A stretch of 64,000 nucleotides of DNA from JAHZMA01 sp965205905. GTDB taxonomy: Bacteria > Pseudomonadota > Alphaproteobacteria > JABAAW01 > JAHZMA01. The notes beneath the pieces were generated by a model. It searched no databases. It was not told where the DNA came from and saw nothing but the letters and a program-made list of their open reading frames with translations. Positions 15,751-23,387 of the stretch are shown in pieces. The stretch is from positions 310,001 through 374,000 of the forward strand of contig CBDBHZ010000011.1 of NCBI GenBank assembly GCA_965205905.1, given 5' to 3'. Position numbers and translations under genes: made by a program. How positions within the stretch are numbered: the stretch's first letter is position 1; every line of letters begins with the position of its first letter.

Positions 15751-15937
15751 AGATTCGTCAACACAAAAGCTGTGCCTGCCTCATCACATTAATATATGGG
15801 GGGCTTTGCGGAGTCGGTTATATATTTAAGGGGGGCGCGATGTGGCTTCTCGATGCGCGCTTGTCAAATTTTTGTCCGTAGGACAATTTGCCAAGCAGAC
15901 GCCTCTTGCCACTGCCCCCCTTAACAACCCCCCGCTG
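15751..15937. repeat. G6/C6-bounded palindromic unit U2 (right inverted copy)
   Basis: 187 bp, inverted relative to U1 (13431-13618), with roughly 19 differences or gaps by eye, most of them in one variable 10-bp stretch. U1 and U2 face each other across the 1.55-kb two-gene operon. The core begins TTTAAGGGGGGCGCG and ends CCCCCCTTAA. Confidence 0.88.
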
Positions 15938-16110
15938 TATTTCAATACTAAAGCCGAGAAAGTTTCGCTATACTCAATACTAGCAGAGGTGTAAATTGCT
16001 GTTACTCAACACTAGCGATGGTGCGTGTCTTGATAATCCCCCCACCGCTGTTGCTTAACACTAGCGATGGTGTAAATTGCTGTTACCCAACACAAAAGCG
16101 GTATACAGAA
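15938..16110. repeat. Tandem short stem-loop modules
   Basis: Three spaced copies of a module close to AACACTAGCGATGGTG (near 15977, 16009 and 16058). In the last copy an upstream CCACCGCTG gives a small stem around the loop. Related modules occur at 13385-13430 (reverse) and 52572-52685. Together with U2 they fill the gap up to the promoter at 16123. No gene seen. Confidence 0.7.
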
Positions 16111-16122
16111 GCTAAAAATTAC

Positions 16123-16151
16123 TTAACTAAATTTATCAATCGGGGTATATT
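16123..16151 (+). promoter_or_regulatory. Predicted promoter of the 22-codon ORF
   Basis: TTAACT at 16123-16128, 17 bp, TATATT at 16146-16151. The leader that follows carries a small GTTTGC/GCAAAT hairpin and then AAAGGA. Confidence 0.45.
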
Positions 16152-16201
16152 GCATATGTCAGTTTGCAACTAAGCAAATTGATTAACGAAAGGAATTTGA
16201 T

Positions 16202-16270
16202 ATGTTTATATCGTTTTTCTTTCGCTATAAAAATAAAAGGATAGCTATCAAGATAACTATCCTTTTATAA
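16202..16270 (+). CDS. Tiny basic-hydrophobic ORF (22 aa); type I toxin-like candidate
   Basis: ATG at 16202 with AAAGGA ending 7 nt upstream, an excellent ribosome site. The peptide is MFISFFFRYKNKRIAIKITI followed by LL: aromatic-hydrophobic start, basic middle, hydrophobic end, as in many small membrane-active toxins. Its second half is embedded in a perfect 10-bp stem (16235-16244 with 16257-16266) enlarged by TTCGCT/AGCGAA (16221-16226 with 16273-16278), and the stop codon directly follows the stem. It is too short for routine gene callers. It could also be a leader peptide or chance. Confidence 0.4.
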   Translation: MFISFFFRYKNKRIAIKITILL

Positions 16271-16318
16271 AAAGCGAACGGTGATGCTGGCGTTAAAAAC
16301 TAGTATCACTGTCCGCCT
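16221..16318. other. Two overlapping, mutually exclusive hairpins
   Basis: Hairpin 1 (16221-16278) ends the 22-codon ORF and has a T-rich 3' side. Hairpin 2 (16274-16316) pairs GCGAACGGTGAT-GCTGG with CTAGT-ATCACTGTCCGC. They share AGCGAA, so only one can form at a time. On the minus strand the T-runs below each stem could also terminate an antisense RNA. Confidence 0.6.
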
Positions 16319-16379
16319 AGTATAGCATATTATTTTATATTGTAAATAGTATTGAGTTTTTGTGCGTATCTCGCCATAC

Positions 16380-17009
16380 TCAACACGATGGCGGTGCATA
16401 TCTCACCAAATCATCACACGGCAGGCGTGGATATTTTCGCCTAATCTCCGCACCAATCAAACAATCGGGCGCGTGAGCATTGGGCAGATAAGCAATGCCC
16501 ATCAAAAACTCATTAACAATTTCAGGACCAGCAAAGCGAAAATGCTTCTTAAATAATTTTATCCAATATTTTTTGGCAAATAGCAGTAATTCCGCCTTGC
16601 CCTCGCCGCCAATCTGCTTTTCGGATAATTGCGTCAGCAATATCTGATGCTGATGCTGTATCCATGCCGCAAAACTGCCAAATTCCTGCTGAAATTCGAT
16701 GATTTTTCGGGCATTGCCGATGATTGACTCAATTTTAAGCCTATATTTAATCACATCTTTTTCTTGCATCAGCCGTTCAATATCATCTTCACCATAATTG
16801 GCGACCGTTTCAATATCAAACAAATCAAAGGCAATTCTCATGCCCTGATGCTTCTGAATAATCGTGCGCCATGAAAGCCCAGCTTGCGCGATTTCCAAAC
16901 AATAATACTCAAATAACAAATTATCATCATGGCATGGCACGCCGTGAATCATATCGTGATGATGCTTAAATATCGGTTGTTTTTCTGCCTCTTGGCAATA
17001 ATCACTCAT
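16380..17009 (-). CDS. tag: DNA-3-methyladenine glycosylase I
   Basis: 209 residues. Tag removes 3-methyladenine from alkylated DNA. The family pattern is visible: N-terminal Cys near the start, HGVPCHDDNLLFEYYCLEIAQAGLSWRTI, the substrate pocket region FDLFDIETVANYGEDDIERLM, and the C-terminal zinc-ligand segment NAHAPDC. The usual EWG before VPxHDD reads MIHG here, a modest divergence. Overlaps the DUF1467 gene by ATGA. Confidence 0.9.
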   Translation of the reverse strand: MSDYCQEAEKQPIFKHHHDMIHGVPCHDDNLLFEYYCLEIAQAGLSWRTIIQKHQGMRIAFDLFDIETVANYGEDDIERLMQEKDVIKYRLKIESIIGNARKIIEFQQEFGSFAAWIQHQHQILLTQLSEKQIGGEGKAELLLFAKKYWIKLFKKHFRFAGPEIVNEFLMGIAYLPNAHAPDCLIGAEIRRKYPRLPCDDLVRYAPPSC

Positions 17010-17233
17010 ACAATATTAAGATAGCGTAAAAATATCATAATCAGCGTGGTTATCATAAAAGTAATCAGCGAGGTGATGAGGAATTTTTTACCGATTTGCG
17101 GGTTTTTGGGTGCGCCAGAATCATGCCCCTCATCAGGCGTTTCTTCAATTTCATGCCCCATTGAGAGCAGAGGTAGCAAAACCAACCACCAAATAATGAA
17201 AAAAATGAAGATGAAATTCGTAAATATTTGCAT
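17006..17233 (-). CDS. DUF1467-family small membrane protein
   Basis: 75 residues with two hydrophobic helices (IFIFFIIWWLVLLPLLSMG and ITSLITFMITTLIMIFLRY) joined by a charged loop ending GAPKNPQIGKKF. This matches DUF1467, a conserved alphaproteobacterial family often found near tag, ppa or proS; its function is unknown. The tag start overlaps its stop, so both are probably one transcript, divergent from ppa. Confidence 0.85.
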   Translation of the reverse strand: MQIFTNFIFIFFIIWWLVLLPLLSMGHEIEETPDEGHDSGAPKNPQIGKKFLITSLITFMITTLIMIFLRYLNIV

Positions 17234-17248
17234 TTTTCTTAATCTATT

Positions 17249-17277
17249 TTGACAAAAAACCTTTGATATTCTATAGA
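17249..17277 (+). promoter_or_regulatory. Predicted promoter of the ppa-yebC-ruvCAB-ybgC-tol cluster
   Basis: TTGACA at 17249-17254, exactly 17 bp, TATAGA at 17272-17277: a near-consensus promoter 35 bp before the ppa start. From here to tolB no gap between genes is longer than 23 bp, so one long transcript is possible. Confidence 0.65.
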
Positions 17278-17314
17278 TATAGCATGAAAACAGTTTTAGA
17301 GTAAGGAGATAATG

Positions 17315-17830
17315 ATGGATTTAACGAAAATTTCTGCGGGTAACAATCCGCCAGAGGATATTAATGTGGTGATTGAGGTTTCAGCGGGCTCTAGCCCAGT
17401 GAAATATGAATTTGATAAGGATTCAGGCGCGATTTTTGTGGATAGGTTTTTAAGCACCGCCATGTTTTATCCCGCCAATTACGGCTTTATCCCGCATACG
17501 CTTTCAGGCGATGGCGACCCGTGCGATGTGCTAGTCTATAGCCATTTGCCAGTGGTACCGGGCGCGGTGATTCGTTGCCGTCCGATTGGCGTGTTGATGA
17601 TGGAAGATGAAGCAGGGCAAGATGAGAAAATCTTGGCAGTGCCGCATCAAAAATTGCATCCAAGCTATGAGGCGATTAAGGATTATCGCGATTTGCCAGA
17701 GGTTACTTTGCAACAAATCAGTCATTTTTTTGAACGCTATAAGGATTTAGAAACAGAAAAATGGGTGAAAGTAACGGGCTGGGAATCAGCCGATAAAGCA
17801 TGTGAAATGATTAAGAAGAGTATGATTTAA
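17315..17830 (+). CDS. ppa: Inorganic pyrophosphatase (family I)
   Basis: 171 residues. Hydrolyses pyrophosphate released by biosynthesis. KYEFDKDSG, the metal-binding signature DGDPCDVLV and the later KILAVP, with Asp-rich DYRDLPE, are all in place. Two adjacent ATGs exist (17312 and 17315); GGAG lies 3 nt before the first and 6 nt before the second, so the second is preferred. It overlaps yebC by one base (TAATG). Confidence 0.96.
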   Translation: MDLTKISAGNNPPEDINVVIEVSAGSSPVKYEFDKDSGAIFVDRFLSTAMFYPANYGFIPHTLSGDGDPCDVLVYSHLPVVPGAVIRCRPIGVLMMEDEAGQDEKILAVPHQKLHPSYEAIKDYRDLPEVTLQQISHFFERYKDLETEKWVKVTGWESADKACEMIKKSMI

Positions 17831-18591
17831 TGGCGGGACACTCCAAATTCAAAAATATTATGCACCGCAAAGGTGCGCAAGATAAAAAACGCGCTGGCTT
17901 GTTTGCAAAATTGGCGCGTGAAATCACGGTTGCAGTCAAATTGGGCGGCGAAGATATGGCATCGAATCACCGCTTGCGCTCGGCAGTGGTGGCGGCACGG
18001 GCTGAAAATATGCCTAAAGATAATATCTCGCGCGCCATCAGCAAAGGTGCTGGCAATGATGCCGATTCGAATTACGAAGAAATTCGCTATGAAGGCTATG
18101 GCGCAGGCGGTGCATCGCTGATTGTTGAGGTTCTTACCGAGAATCGCAACCGCACAGCATCGGAAGTAAGGGCGGCATTTTCAAAATTTGGCGGTAATTT
18201 AGCCGAAACAGGGTCGGTCGCTTTTATGTTTGATAGGTTGGGCGAAATTTTATTCAACGCCGATATTTCATCAGAAGACGAGATGTTTGAAGCAGCCATC
18301 GAATCGGGTGCTGATAATGTGATTTTTTCTAGCGATGATGGGCATCAGATTCACTGCGCGCCCGATGAATTGCAAAAGGTTGCTGATGCGTTAGAAAAAA
18401 AATTCGGTGAGCCAAAATCAGTTAAATTGGCGTTTGTGCCAAAAACTCTTAACGATGTTACTGATGCCAAAGATGCCAAAAAATTGCTGAGACTGACGGA
18501 TATTCTTGATGATAATGATGATGTTCAAAATATTTACGCGAATTTTGATATTGATGATTCGATGATGGAAGAAATTATTGCGAGTGGCTAA
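17830..18591 (+). CDS. yebC: YebC/TACO1-family translational/transcriptional regulator
   Basis: 253 residues starting MAGHSKFKNIMHRKGAQDKK, the signature of the family. GYGAGGASLIVEVLTENRNRT and the acidic C-terminal ILDDNDDVQNIYANFDI are also typical. TACO1-type proteins bind ribosomes and help translate stalling sequences; regulation of ruvC-type promoters has been described for some YebC proteins. The gene lies directly upstream of ruvC, its usual position. Confidence 0.95.
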   Translation: MAGHSKFKNIMHRKGAQDKKRAGLFAKLAREITVAVKLGGEDMASNHRLRSAVVAARAENMPKDNISRAISKGAGNDADSNYEEIRYEGYGAGGASLIVEVLTENRNRTASEVRAAFSKFGGNLAETGSVAFMFDRLGEILFNADISSEDEMFEAAIESGADNVIFSSDDGHQIHCAPDELQKVADALEKKFGEPKSVKLAFVPKTLNDVTDAKDAKKLLRLTDILDDNDDVQNIYANFDIDDSMMEEIIASG

Positions 18592-19126
18592 TCAACATTC
18601 CCGTCGGATTATTGGCATTGATCCGGGGCTTGTTCATACGGGTTGGGGAGTGATTGATAGTGATGGGCAGAAATTGCAATTTGTTGCATGTGGCATTATT
18701 GCGCCCGATAGTAAAGCGACATTATCGATTCGATTGTTTCAGCTTTATCAGCAAATGATTCAGGTGATTGAAACTTATCAGCCAGATGAAGCGGCGATTG
18801 AAGAGATTTTCGTCAATCATAATTCTGCCTCCAGTCTGAAATTAAGCATGGCGAGGGGGGTGTTATTAATGCTGCCGAATCTGTTTGATATGCAGGTGAG
18901 CGAATATCAAAACCGTATGGTGAAACAGGCGGTTTCGGGGTCGGGGCGTGCTGATAAACAACAAATCACGCAAATGGTGGGTTACCTTTTACCCAAAGCG
19001 AAATCCGCTATCACGCGCCATGATATGGCTGATGCGCTAGCGATTGCCATTACTCACGCTCATCATGGTAAAGTGATGCAAAAATGGCAGACGGCAGAGG
19101 CAGAGAAAGTGGTCGTAAAAAAATGA
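18584..19126 (+). CDS. ruvC: Holliday junction endonuclease RuvC
   Basis: 180 residues from GTG 18584 (a TTG at 18578 is the alternative and has slightly better spacing to GGAAG). It resolves Holliday junctions handed over by RuvAB. IIGIDPGLVHTGWGVI contains the first catalytic Asp, EEIFVNHN the Glu, and HDMADALAIAITHAH the C-terminal acidic pair. It overlaps yebC by 8 nt and ruvA by 4 nt. Confidence 0.94.
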   Translation: MANQHSRRIIGIDPGLVHTGWGVIDSDGQKLQFVACGIIAPDSKATLSIRLFQLYQQMIQVIETYQPDEAAIEEIFVNHNSASSLKLSMARGVLLMLPNLFDMQVSEYQNRMVKQAVSGSGRADKQQITQMVGYLLPKAKSAITRHDMADALAIAITHAHHGKVMQKWQTAEAEKVVVKK

Positions 19127-19716
19127 TAGGCTATCTTAAAGGCACAATCATTGCCATCGAATCAGGCTATATCACGCTTAATGTCAATGATGTCGGCTAT
19201 ATCATTTATTGTGGCGAAAAATATTGCGCGCTGGCAAATCAAGGCGACGAGGCGGTATTTTATATCGAAACATTGATGCGCGAAAACGAAATTCATCTTT
19301 ATGGCTTCGCCACCATGCAAGAAAAACAATGGTTTAAACTTTTGTGCAAAGTGCAAGGGGTGGGCGCAAAAATGGCGATGGCATTATTGGCGCAATTTGA
19401 TGGGGCATTATTGGCAAAAATGATTATCGCGCAAGATGGCAAATCCTTAACGCAAGCTGTAGGGGTGGGTTCAAAATTGGCGCAAAGAATTATCAATGAA
19501 TTACACGATAAATTACCGCCATCGCTGATATTAGATGTTAATATTCATGGAAGCGAAAAATCAGCCTTGTCAGCTGAATTTGATGTCGCTTTATCGGGCT
19601 TGATACAGCTAGGTTTTGCGCGCCATAAATGTTACGAAATTTTGTTAGAAATTGGTGAGAATAATGATTCTGCTGATTTATTAATCAAAAAAGCATTGCA
19701 GAAATTATCAGCATAA
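19123..19716 (+). CDS. ruvA: Holliday junction DNA helicase subunit RuvA
   Basis: 197 residues from the ATG that overlaps the ruvC stop. The N-terminal OB fold starts MIGYLKGTI; the helix-hairpin-helix motifs are LLCKVQGVGAKMAMALLA and AVGVGSKLAQRIINEL. The C-terminal domain III (LGFARHKCYEILLE) contacts RuvB. RuvA tetramers bind the four-way junction. An in-frame opening at 19084 would only add ruvC sequence. Confidence 0.95.
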   Translation: MIGYLKGTIIAIESGYITLNVNDVGYIIYCGEKYCALANQGDEAVFYIETLMRENEIHLYGFATMQEKQWFKLLCKVQGVGAKMAMALLAQFDGALLAKMIIAQDGKSLTQAVGVGSKLAQRIINELHDKLPPSLILDVNIHGSEKSALSAEFDVALSGLIQLGFARHKCYEILLEIGENNDSADLLIKKALQKLSA

Positions 19717-20726
19717 TGGCAGATGATTTAACACCAGAAATATCGTTACGCCCTAAAAGCTTGAATGATTTTATTGGGCAATCGGCATTAAAGCAAAATC
19801 TTAAAACTTTTATTGATGCCGCCAAAAAGCGACGCGAATCGCTTGACCATGTGTTGTTTTATGGTCCACCGGGCTTGGGCAAAACCAGTCTTTCGCAAAT
19901 TATAGCGCATGAAATGGGCGGAAATTTTAGAGCAACATCAGGGCCTGCCATTAGCAAATCGGGTGATTTGGCGGCGATTTTAACAGGATTAGAACAAGGT
20001 GATGTTTTATTTATTGACGAGATTCATAGGCTTTCTTCGGTGGTGGAAGAAATTCTATATCCCGCAATGGAAGATTTTAAGCTGCAAATTGTGATTGGCG
20101 AGGGGCCTGCGGCACGCGCGATTGAAATTGATTTGCCGTCATTTACATTGGTGGCAGCCACTACCCGTGCAGGGCTGATGACCAAACCATTGCGCGAGCG
20201 ATTCGGGATACCTATGCAGTTAGAATTTTATCAGCCCGCAGAATTATGCACCATCATTAATCGCGCGGCGTTACTTTTATCGTTCCCGATTCACGATAAA
20301 GCGGCGTTAGAAATTGCCGCGCGCAGTCGTGGCACGCCACGGATTGCATTACGGCTATTAAAACGTGTGCGCGATTTTTGGCAATTATCAGAATATCCGC
20401 AACTTAACCAAGCCCAAGCGCACGAATTTTTACATCAGCTGGATATTGATGAGGCAGGGCTTGATAAATTTGACCGCGATTATTTGACTGCGATTGCTAA
20501 AAATTTTGCAGGCGGACCTGTGGGGTTAGAAAGTTTGGCAACCGCCCTTGCCAGCGAGGCAAATTCTTTGGAAGAGATGACCGAACCTTTTTTGATTCAG
20601 CAAGGGCTTTTACAGCGCACCGCACGCGGACGGATTCTAACGGCACGTGGGTTTGATTATTTGAATGTACCCATGCCAGCAAAATTAAGACAACAAATGG
20701 AAGATTTATTCAATGATAAAGCATGA
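19716..20726 (+). CDS. ruvB: Holliday junction DNA helicase ATPase RuvB
   Basis: 336 residues. LRPKSLNDFIGQ, Walker A GPPGLGKTSLSQ, Walker B DVLFIDEIHRL, sensor I AATTRAG, arginine finger region LRERFGIPMQLEFY and the C-terminal winged helix with RTARGR are all as expected. Overlaps ruvA by one base and ybgC by 14. Confidence 0.97.
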   Translation: MADDLTPEISLRPKSLNDFIGQSALKQNLKTFIDAAKKRRESLDHVLFYGPPGLGKTSLSQIIAHEMGGNFRATSGPAISKSGDLAAILTGLEQGDVLFIDEIHRLSSVVEEILYPAMEDFKLQIVIGEGPAARAIEIDLPSFTLVAATTRAGLMTKPLRERFGIPMQLEFYQPAELCTIINRAALLLSFPIHDKAALEIAARSRGTPRIALRLLKRVRDFWQLSEYPQLNQAQAHEFLHQLDIDEAGLDKFDRDYLTAIAKNFAGGPVGLESLATALASEANSLEEMTEPFLIQQGLLQRTARGRILTARGFDYLNVPMPAKLRQQMEDLFNDKA

Positions 20727-21141
20727 TATCAATATACGGGTCTATTATGAAGATACCGATGCGATGGGCATTGTGTATTACGCCAATTATTTGAAGTTTT
20801 TTGAACGGGCGCGCACCGAATGGTTGCGTGATTTAGGCTTTGCCAAATCGGGCGCTGAAATATTGGGTGATAGCCAGCAAATTGCGTTTGTGGTGCGCCG
20901 TTGTGATATTCGGTTTTTGAAGCCTGCTCATCATGATGATTGGTTGCGGATAGAAAGCATGTTGATTAATGATGAAAAGGCACGGATTTTGCGTAAAAAG
21001 ACAAGTGTGATTGGCATGTCGCAACATTTATATCGTGATAATCTTTTATTGGTGCGGTTAAATGTGCAATTAGCGGTGATTGATAGTAGCGGTAAGATGG
21101 TGGCATTGCCAATAAAATTGTTAAAATATTTTGATGAATGA
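20713..21141 (+). CDS. ybgC: Tol-Pal-associated acyl-CoA thioesterase YbgC
   Basis: 142 residues, hotdog fold. VYYEDTDAMGIVYYANYLKFFERARTEW contains the catalytic Asp of the 4-hydroxybenzoyl-CoA thioesterase family. It is the usual first gene of the tol cluster and overlaps ruvB by 14 nt. Confidence 0.93.
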   Translation: MIKHDINIRVYYEDTDAMGIVYYANYLKFFERARTEWLRDLGFAKSGAEILGDSQQIAFVVRRCDIRFLKPAHHDDWLRIESMLINDEKARILRKKTSVIGMSQHLYRDNLLLVRLNVQLAVIDSSGKMVALPIKLLKYFDE

Positions 21142-21151
21142 TAGGTAAAAA

Positions 21152-21841
21152 ATGGAAGTAGCGCATGAATTATCACTATGGAGTTTGTTGATTAGCACCG
21201 ATTGGTTGGGAAAATTGGTGATTGGTTTGCTATTGATATTTTCGGTATTTAGCTGGAGTATCATTTTTTATAAAATGCAATTACTCTATTCTGTGCAACG
21301 TTCTTCTGAAAAATTCATTGAAAAATTCAGGCAATCTAACTCATTATTTCAATTGGCAGCTGATATTGACCCGCAAACAAAAGAGCCAACCGAACGGATG
21401 TTTTTAGCAGCGATTCGGGAATGGCGGCTTTCCACAGCTGGCAAAACATTGCGCCGTAATTCGCTAGATGAACGTATCACAAAAGTGTTGCAAATCACCC
21501 TAGATGAAGAAAATCAAACGTTGCAAAAATCACTTCCGTTTTTGGCAACCGTTAGTTCAACCGCGCCATTTATCGGGTTGTTTGGCACGGTATGGGGTAT
21601 TATGACTGCTTTTCAGGCGATTGCCAACACCAAACAAACAAGCCTAGCAGTGGTTGCGCCCGGTATTTCTGAAGCATTATTTGCAACCGCATTAGGGTTG
21701 GTTGCGGCGATTCCAGCGGCGTATTTTTATAATCATCTCAATTCAAGGTTGGGCAATTATATCGGCATGTTAGAACGATTTGGCGAGCAATTTATGGTGA
21801 TTTTATCGCGTCATTTCGATAAAACCCTACAATCAGAATAA
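21152..21841 (+). CDS. tolQ: Tol-Pal system protein TolQ
   Basis: 229 residues, MotA/TolQ/ExbB family. One helix near residues 20-42, and two more around TVSSTAPFIGLFGTVWGIM and GISEALFATALGLVAAIPA, which are the conserved proton-channel segments. With TolR it powers TolA for outer-membrane constriction at division. Confidence 0.95.
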   Translation: MEVAHELSLWSLLISTDWLGKLVIGLLLIFSVFSWSIIFYKMQLLYSVQRSSEKFIEKFRQSNSLFQLAADIDPQTKEPTERMFLAAIREWRLSTAGKTLRRNSLDERITKVLQITLDEENQTLQKSLPFLATVSSTAPFIGLFGTVWGIMTAFQAIANTKQTSLAVVAPGISEALFATALGLVAAIPAAYFYNHLNSRLGNYIGMLERFGEQFMVILSRHFDKTLQSE

Positions 21842-21864
21842 AGCAATCAGAATAAGGCAATATC

Positions 21865-22290
21865 ATGGGTATCGGCGTATCATCACATCAAAAAAGCAAT
21901 AAGCGCAGGCAACAATATGTGTCTGAGATTAATGTAACGCCCTTTGTGGATGTGATGCTGGTTTTGCTGATTGTGTTTATGATTACCGCACCATTATTGA
22001 GTGTTGGTGTGCCAGTGGATTTACCCGAATCGAACGCGCCTTCTATCAGCGACCCGAACGAGCCTTTGGTGATTAGCATCAATTCTAAAGGGGTGATTTA
22101 TATTCAAAAAACCAAAATTGCCCAGAAAAATCTCATCAGCCATTTGGAAACAGCAGGAGAGTATAATAAAGATGTACGTGTGTTTATCCGCGCCCATAAA
22201 AGCTTACGCTATTCACAAGTGATAGAGGTGATGGGTGATATTACGGGTGCTGGTTTTACCAAAGTAGCATTGATTACCGATAGCAAGTAA
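21865..22290 (+). CDS. tolR: Tol-Pal system protein TolR
   Basis: 141 residues, ExbD/TolR family: a short cytoplasmic part ending SEINVTPFVDVMLVLLIVFM, where the Asp in the transmembrane helix is the proton-carrying residue, then a periplasmic domain. A short linker of 23 bp separates it from tolQ and it overlaps tolA by one base. Confidence 0.95.
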   Translation: MGIGVSSHQKSNKRRQQYVSEINVTPFVDVMLVLLIVFMITAPLLSVGVPVDLPESNAPSISDPNEPLVISINSKGVIYIQKTKIAQKNLISHLETAGEYNKDVRVFIRAHKSLRYSQVIEVMGDITGAGFTKVALITDSK

Positions 22291-23369
22291 TGAGAAAAAT
22301 TGTTACGACTGATTATCGCCGCGCATTACGCCTATCGCTGATATTTCATGCTGTTATTTTTGTATTTGCGGCGGTTGATGTTTTTGACCTTTTCAATCAA
22401 CGTCCGATTGAAGCGGTGCCTGATGTTTCGCTGGTAACTGAGGCAGATTTGAGGCAAATTCAAAGGCAAATTAAGCAAAATCAAAAGCAAGCCAAAGAAA
22501 AACCGATAGCAGAGCCAGCGAAAACGGAGGCAGAACAATCAACTTTCGCATCAGCGATGGCATTGATTAATAAAAATATCAAGGAATTATCTGCGCCAGA
22601 ACCTACACCAGAACCCCAACCAACACCTAAACCCAAACCTAAGCCAGCGAAGCCAAAAGAAGAACCTCAAAAATTGGCAAGCCCTGATAATAAAAAACCG
22701 AAAATTGATAAAATTGATTTAAGTAATTTGGTGATTGATAGCAGTCAAGAAAATGAAATTGATAATAATGCTTTGCAAGAAATTGAAGAAAGCACCAAGA
22801 AGATTGCTCAAGATATTGCTGAAAATGCGGTGAAACCGATAGAACCAGAGCCAGAAGTGAAAGTGGAAATCGATTCAGAACCCGAATCGCAAGAAGCTGA
22901 ACCAGAAACAACCGAACCAGAAACAACCGAAATTGAGCCAGAAACTGTAGCAGAAATACCAGAACCAGAAATTATCGAGCAAGATGTTACCCCACAAGAA
23001 GTGATTATTGAAGAGGCGATTACTGTTAATGAAGAGCAATTATCATCAGATTTGGAATCAGATTTAGGCTATCAAGAATTAGTCGTTTTGCGCGAACAGA
23101 TAGGCACTTGTTGGAATCCCCCTTTGGGTGCTAAAAATAGTGAAGATTTGATTATTCGGGTGCAAGTTGAACTTAATGAGCAAGGAGTTTTAACCACTGC
23201 CAGAATCTTACATAGATTCGGTGCGGATATTAACGACCCCTTTTATCGCGCTGCCACAGAAAGTGCATTACGTGCCGTACGCCATCCGAACTGTACGCCT
23301 TTGAAATTACCCCCCGATAAATATCAATTATGGAAAAAAACAATTTTAACCTTTAGACCAACCTTATAA
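22290..23369 (+). CDS. tolA: TolA-like energy-transducing protein
   Basis: 359 residues. One N-terminal helix (LSLIFHAVIFVFAAVDVFDLF), a long charged central segment and a C-terminal TonB/TolA-type domain (CWNPPLG, VQVELNEQGVL, FYRAATESALRAVRHPNC). The central segment is Pro/Glu-rich (repeated PEPE and TTEPE patterns) instead of the Lys/Ala helix of the enterobacterial protein, which is common in Alphaproteobacteria. Low-complexity coding causes several spurious frames on the other strand. Confidence 0.88.
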   Translation: MRKIVTTDYRRALRLSLIFHAVIFVFAAVDVFDLFNQRPIEAVPDVSLVTEADLRQIQRQIKQNQKQAKEKPIAEPAKTEAEQSTFASAMALINKNIKELSAPEPTPEPQPTPKPKPKPAKPKEEPQKLASPDNKKPKIDKIDLSNLVIDSSQENEIDNNALQEIEESTKKIAQDIAENAVKPIEPEPEVKVEIDSEPESQEAEPETTEPETTEIEPETVAEIPEPEIIEQDVTPQEVIIEEAITVNEEQLSSDLESDLGYQELVVLREQIGTCWNPPLGAKNSEDLIIRVQVELNEQGVLTTARILHRFGADINDPFYRAATESALRAVRHPNCTPLKLPPDKYQLWKKTILTFRPTL

Positions 23370-23387
23370 ACGAGCCAAGATTTTAAC

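Noticed and set aside
15938..16110. Tandem stem-loop modules as integron attC sites or a CRISPR array
   Set aside because: No integrase, no conserved core-site pair and no regular repeat-spacer spacing; the modules are irregular and unequal.
12569..16379. Integrase-driven genomic island with tRNA-end att repeats
   Set aside because: No copy of the tRNA-Arg 3' end was found at the far side and no recombinase gene is present; only a general accessory segment is claimed.
17531..17725. Numerous opposite-strand frames inside core genes (e.g. under ppa, tgt, acnA, sdhA)
   Set aside because: They are shadows of well-identified genes, with no ribosome sites and atypical composition.
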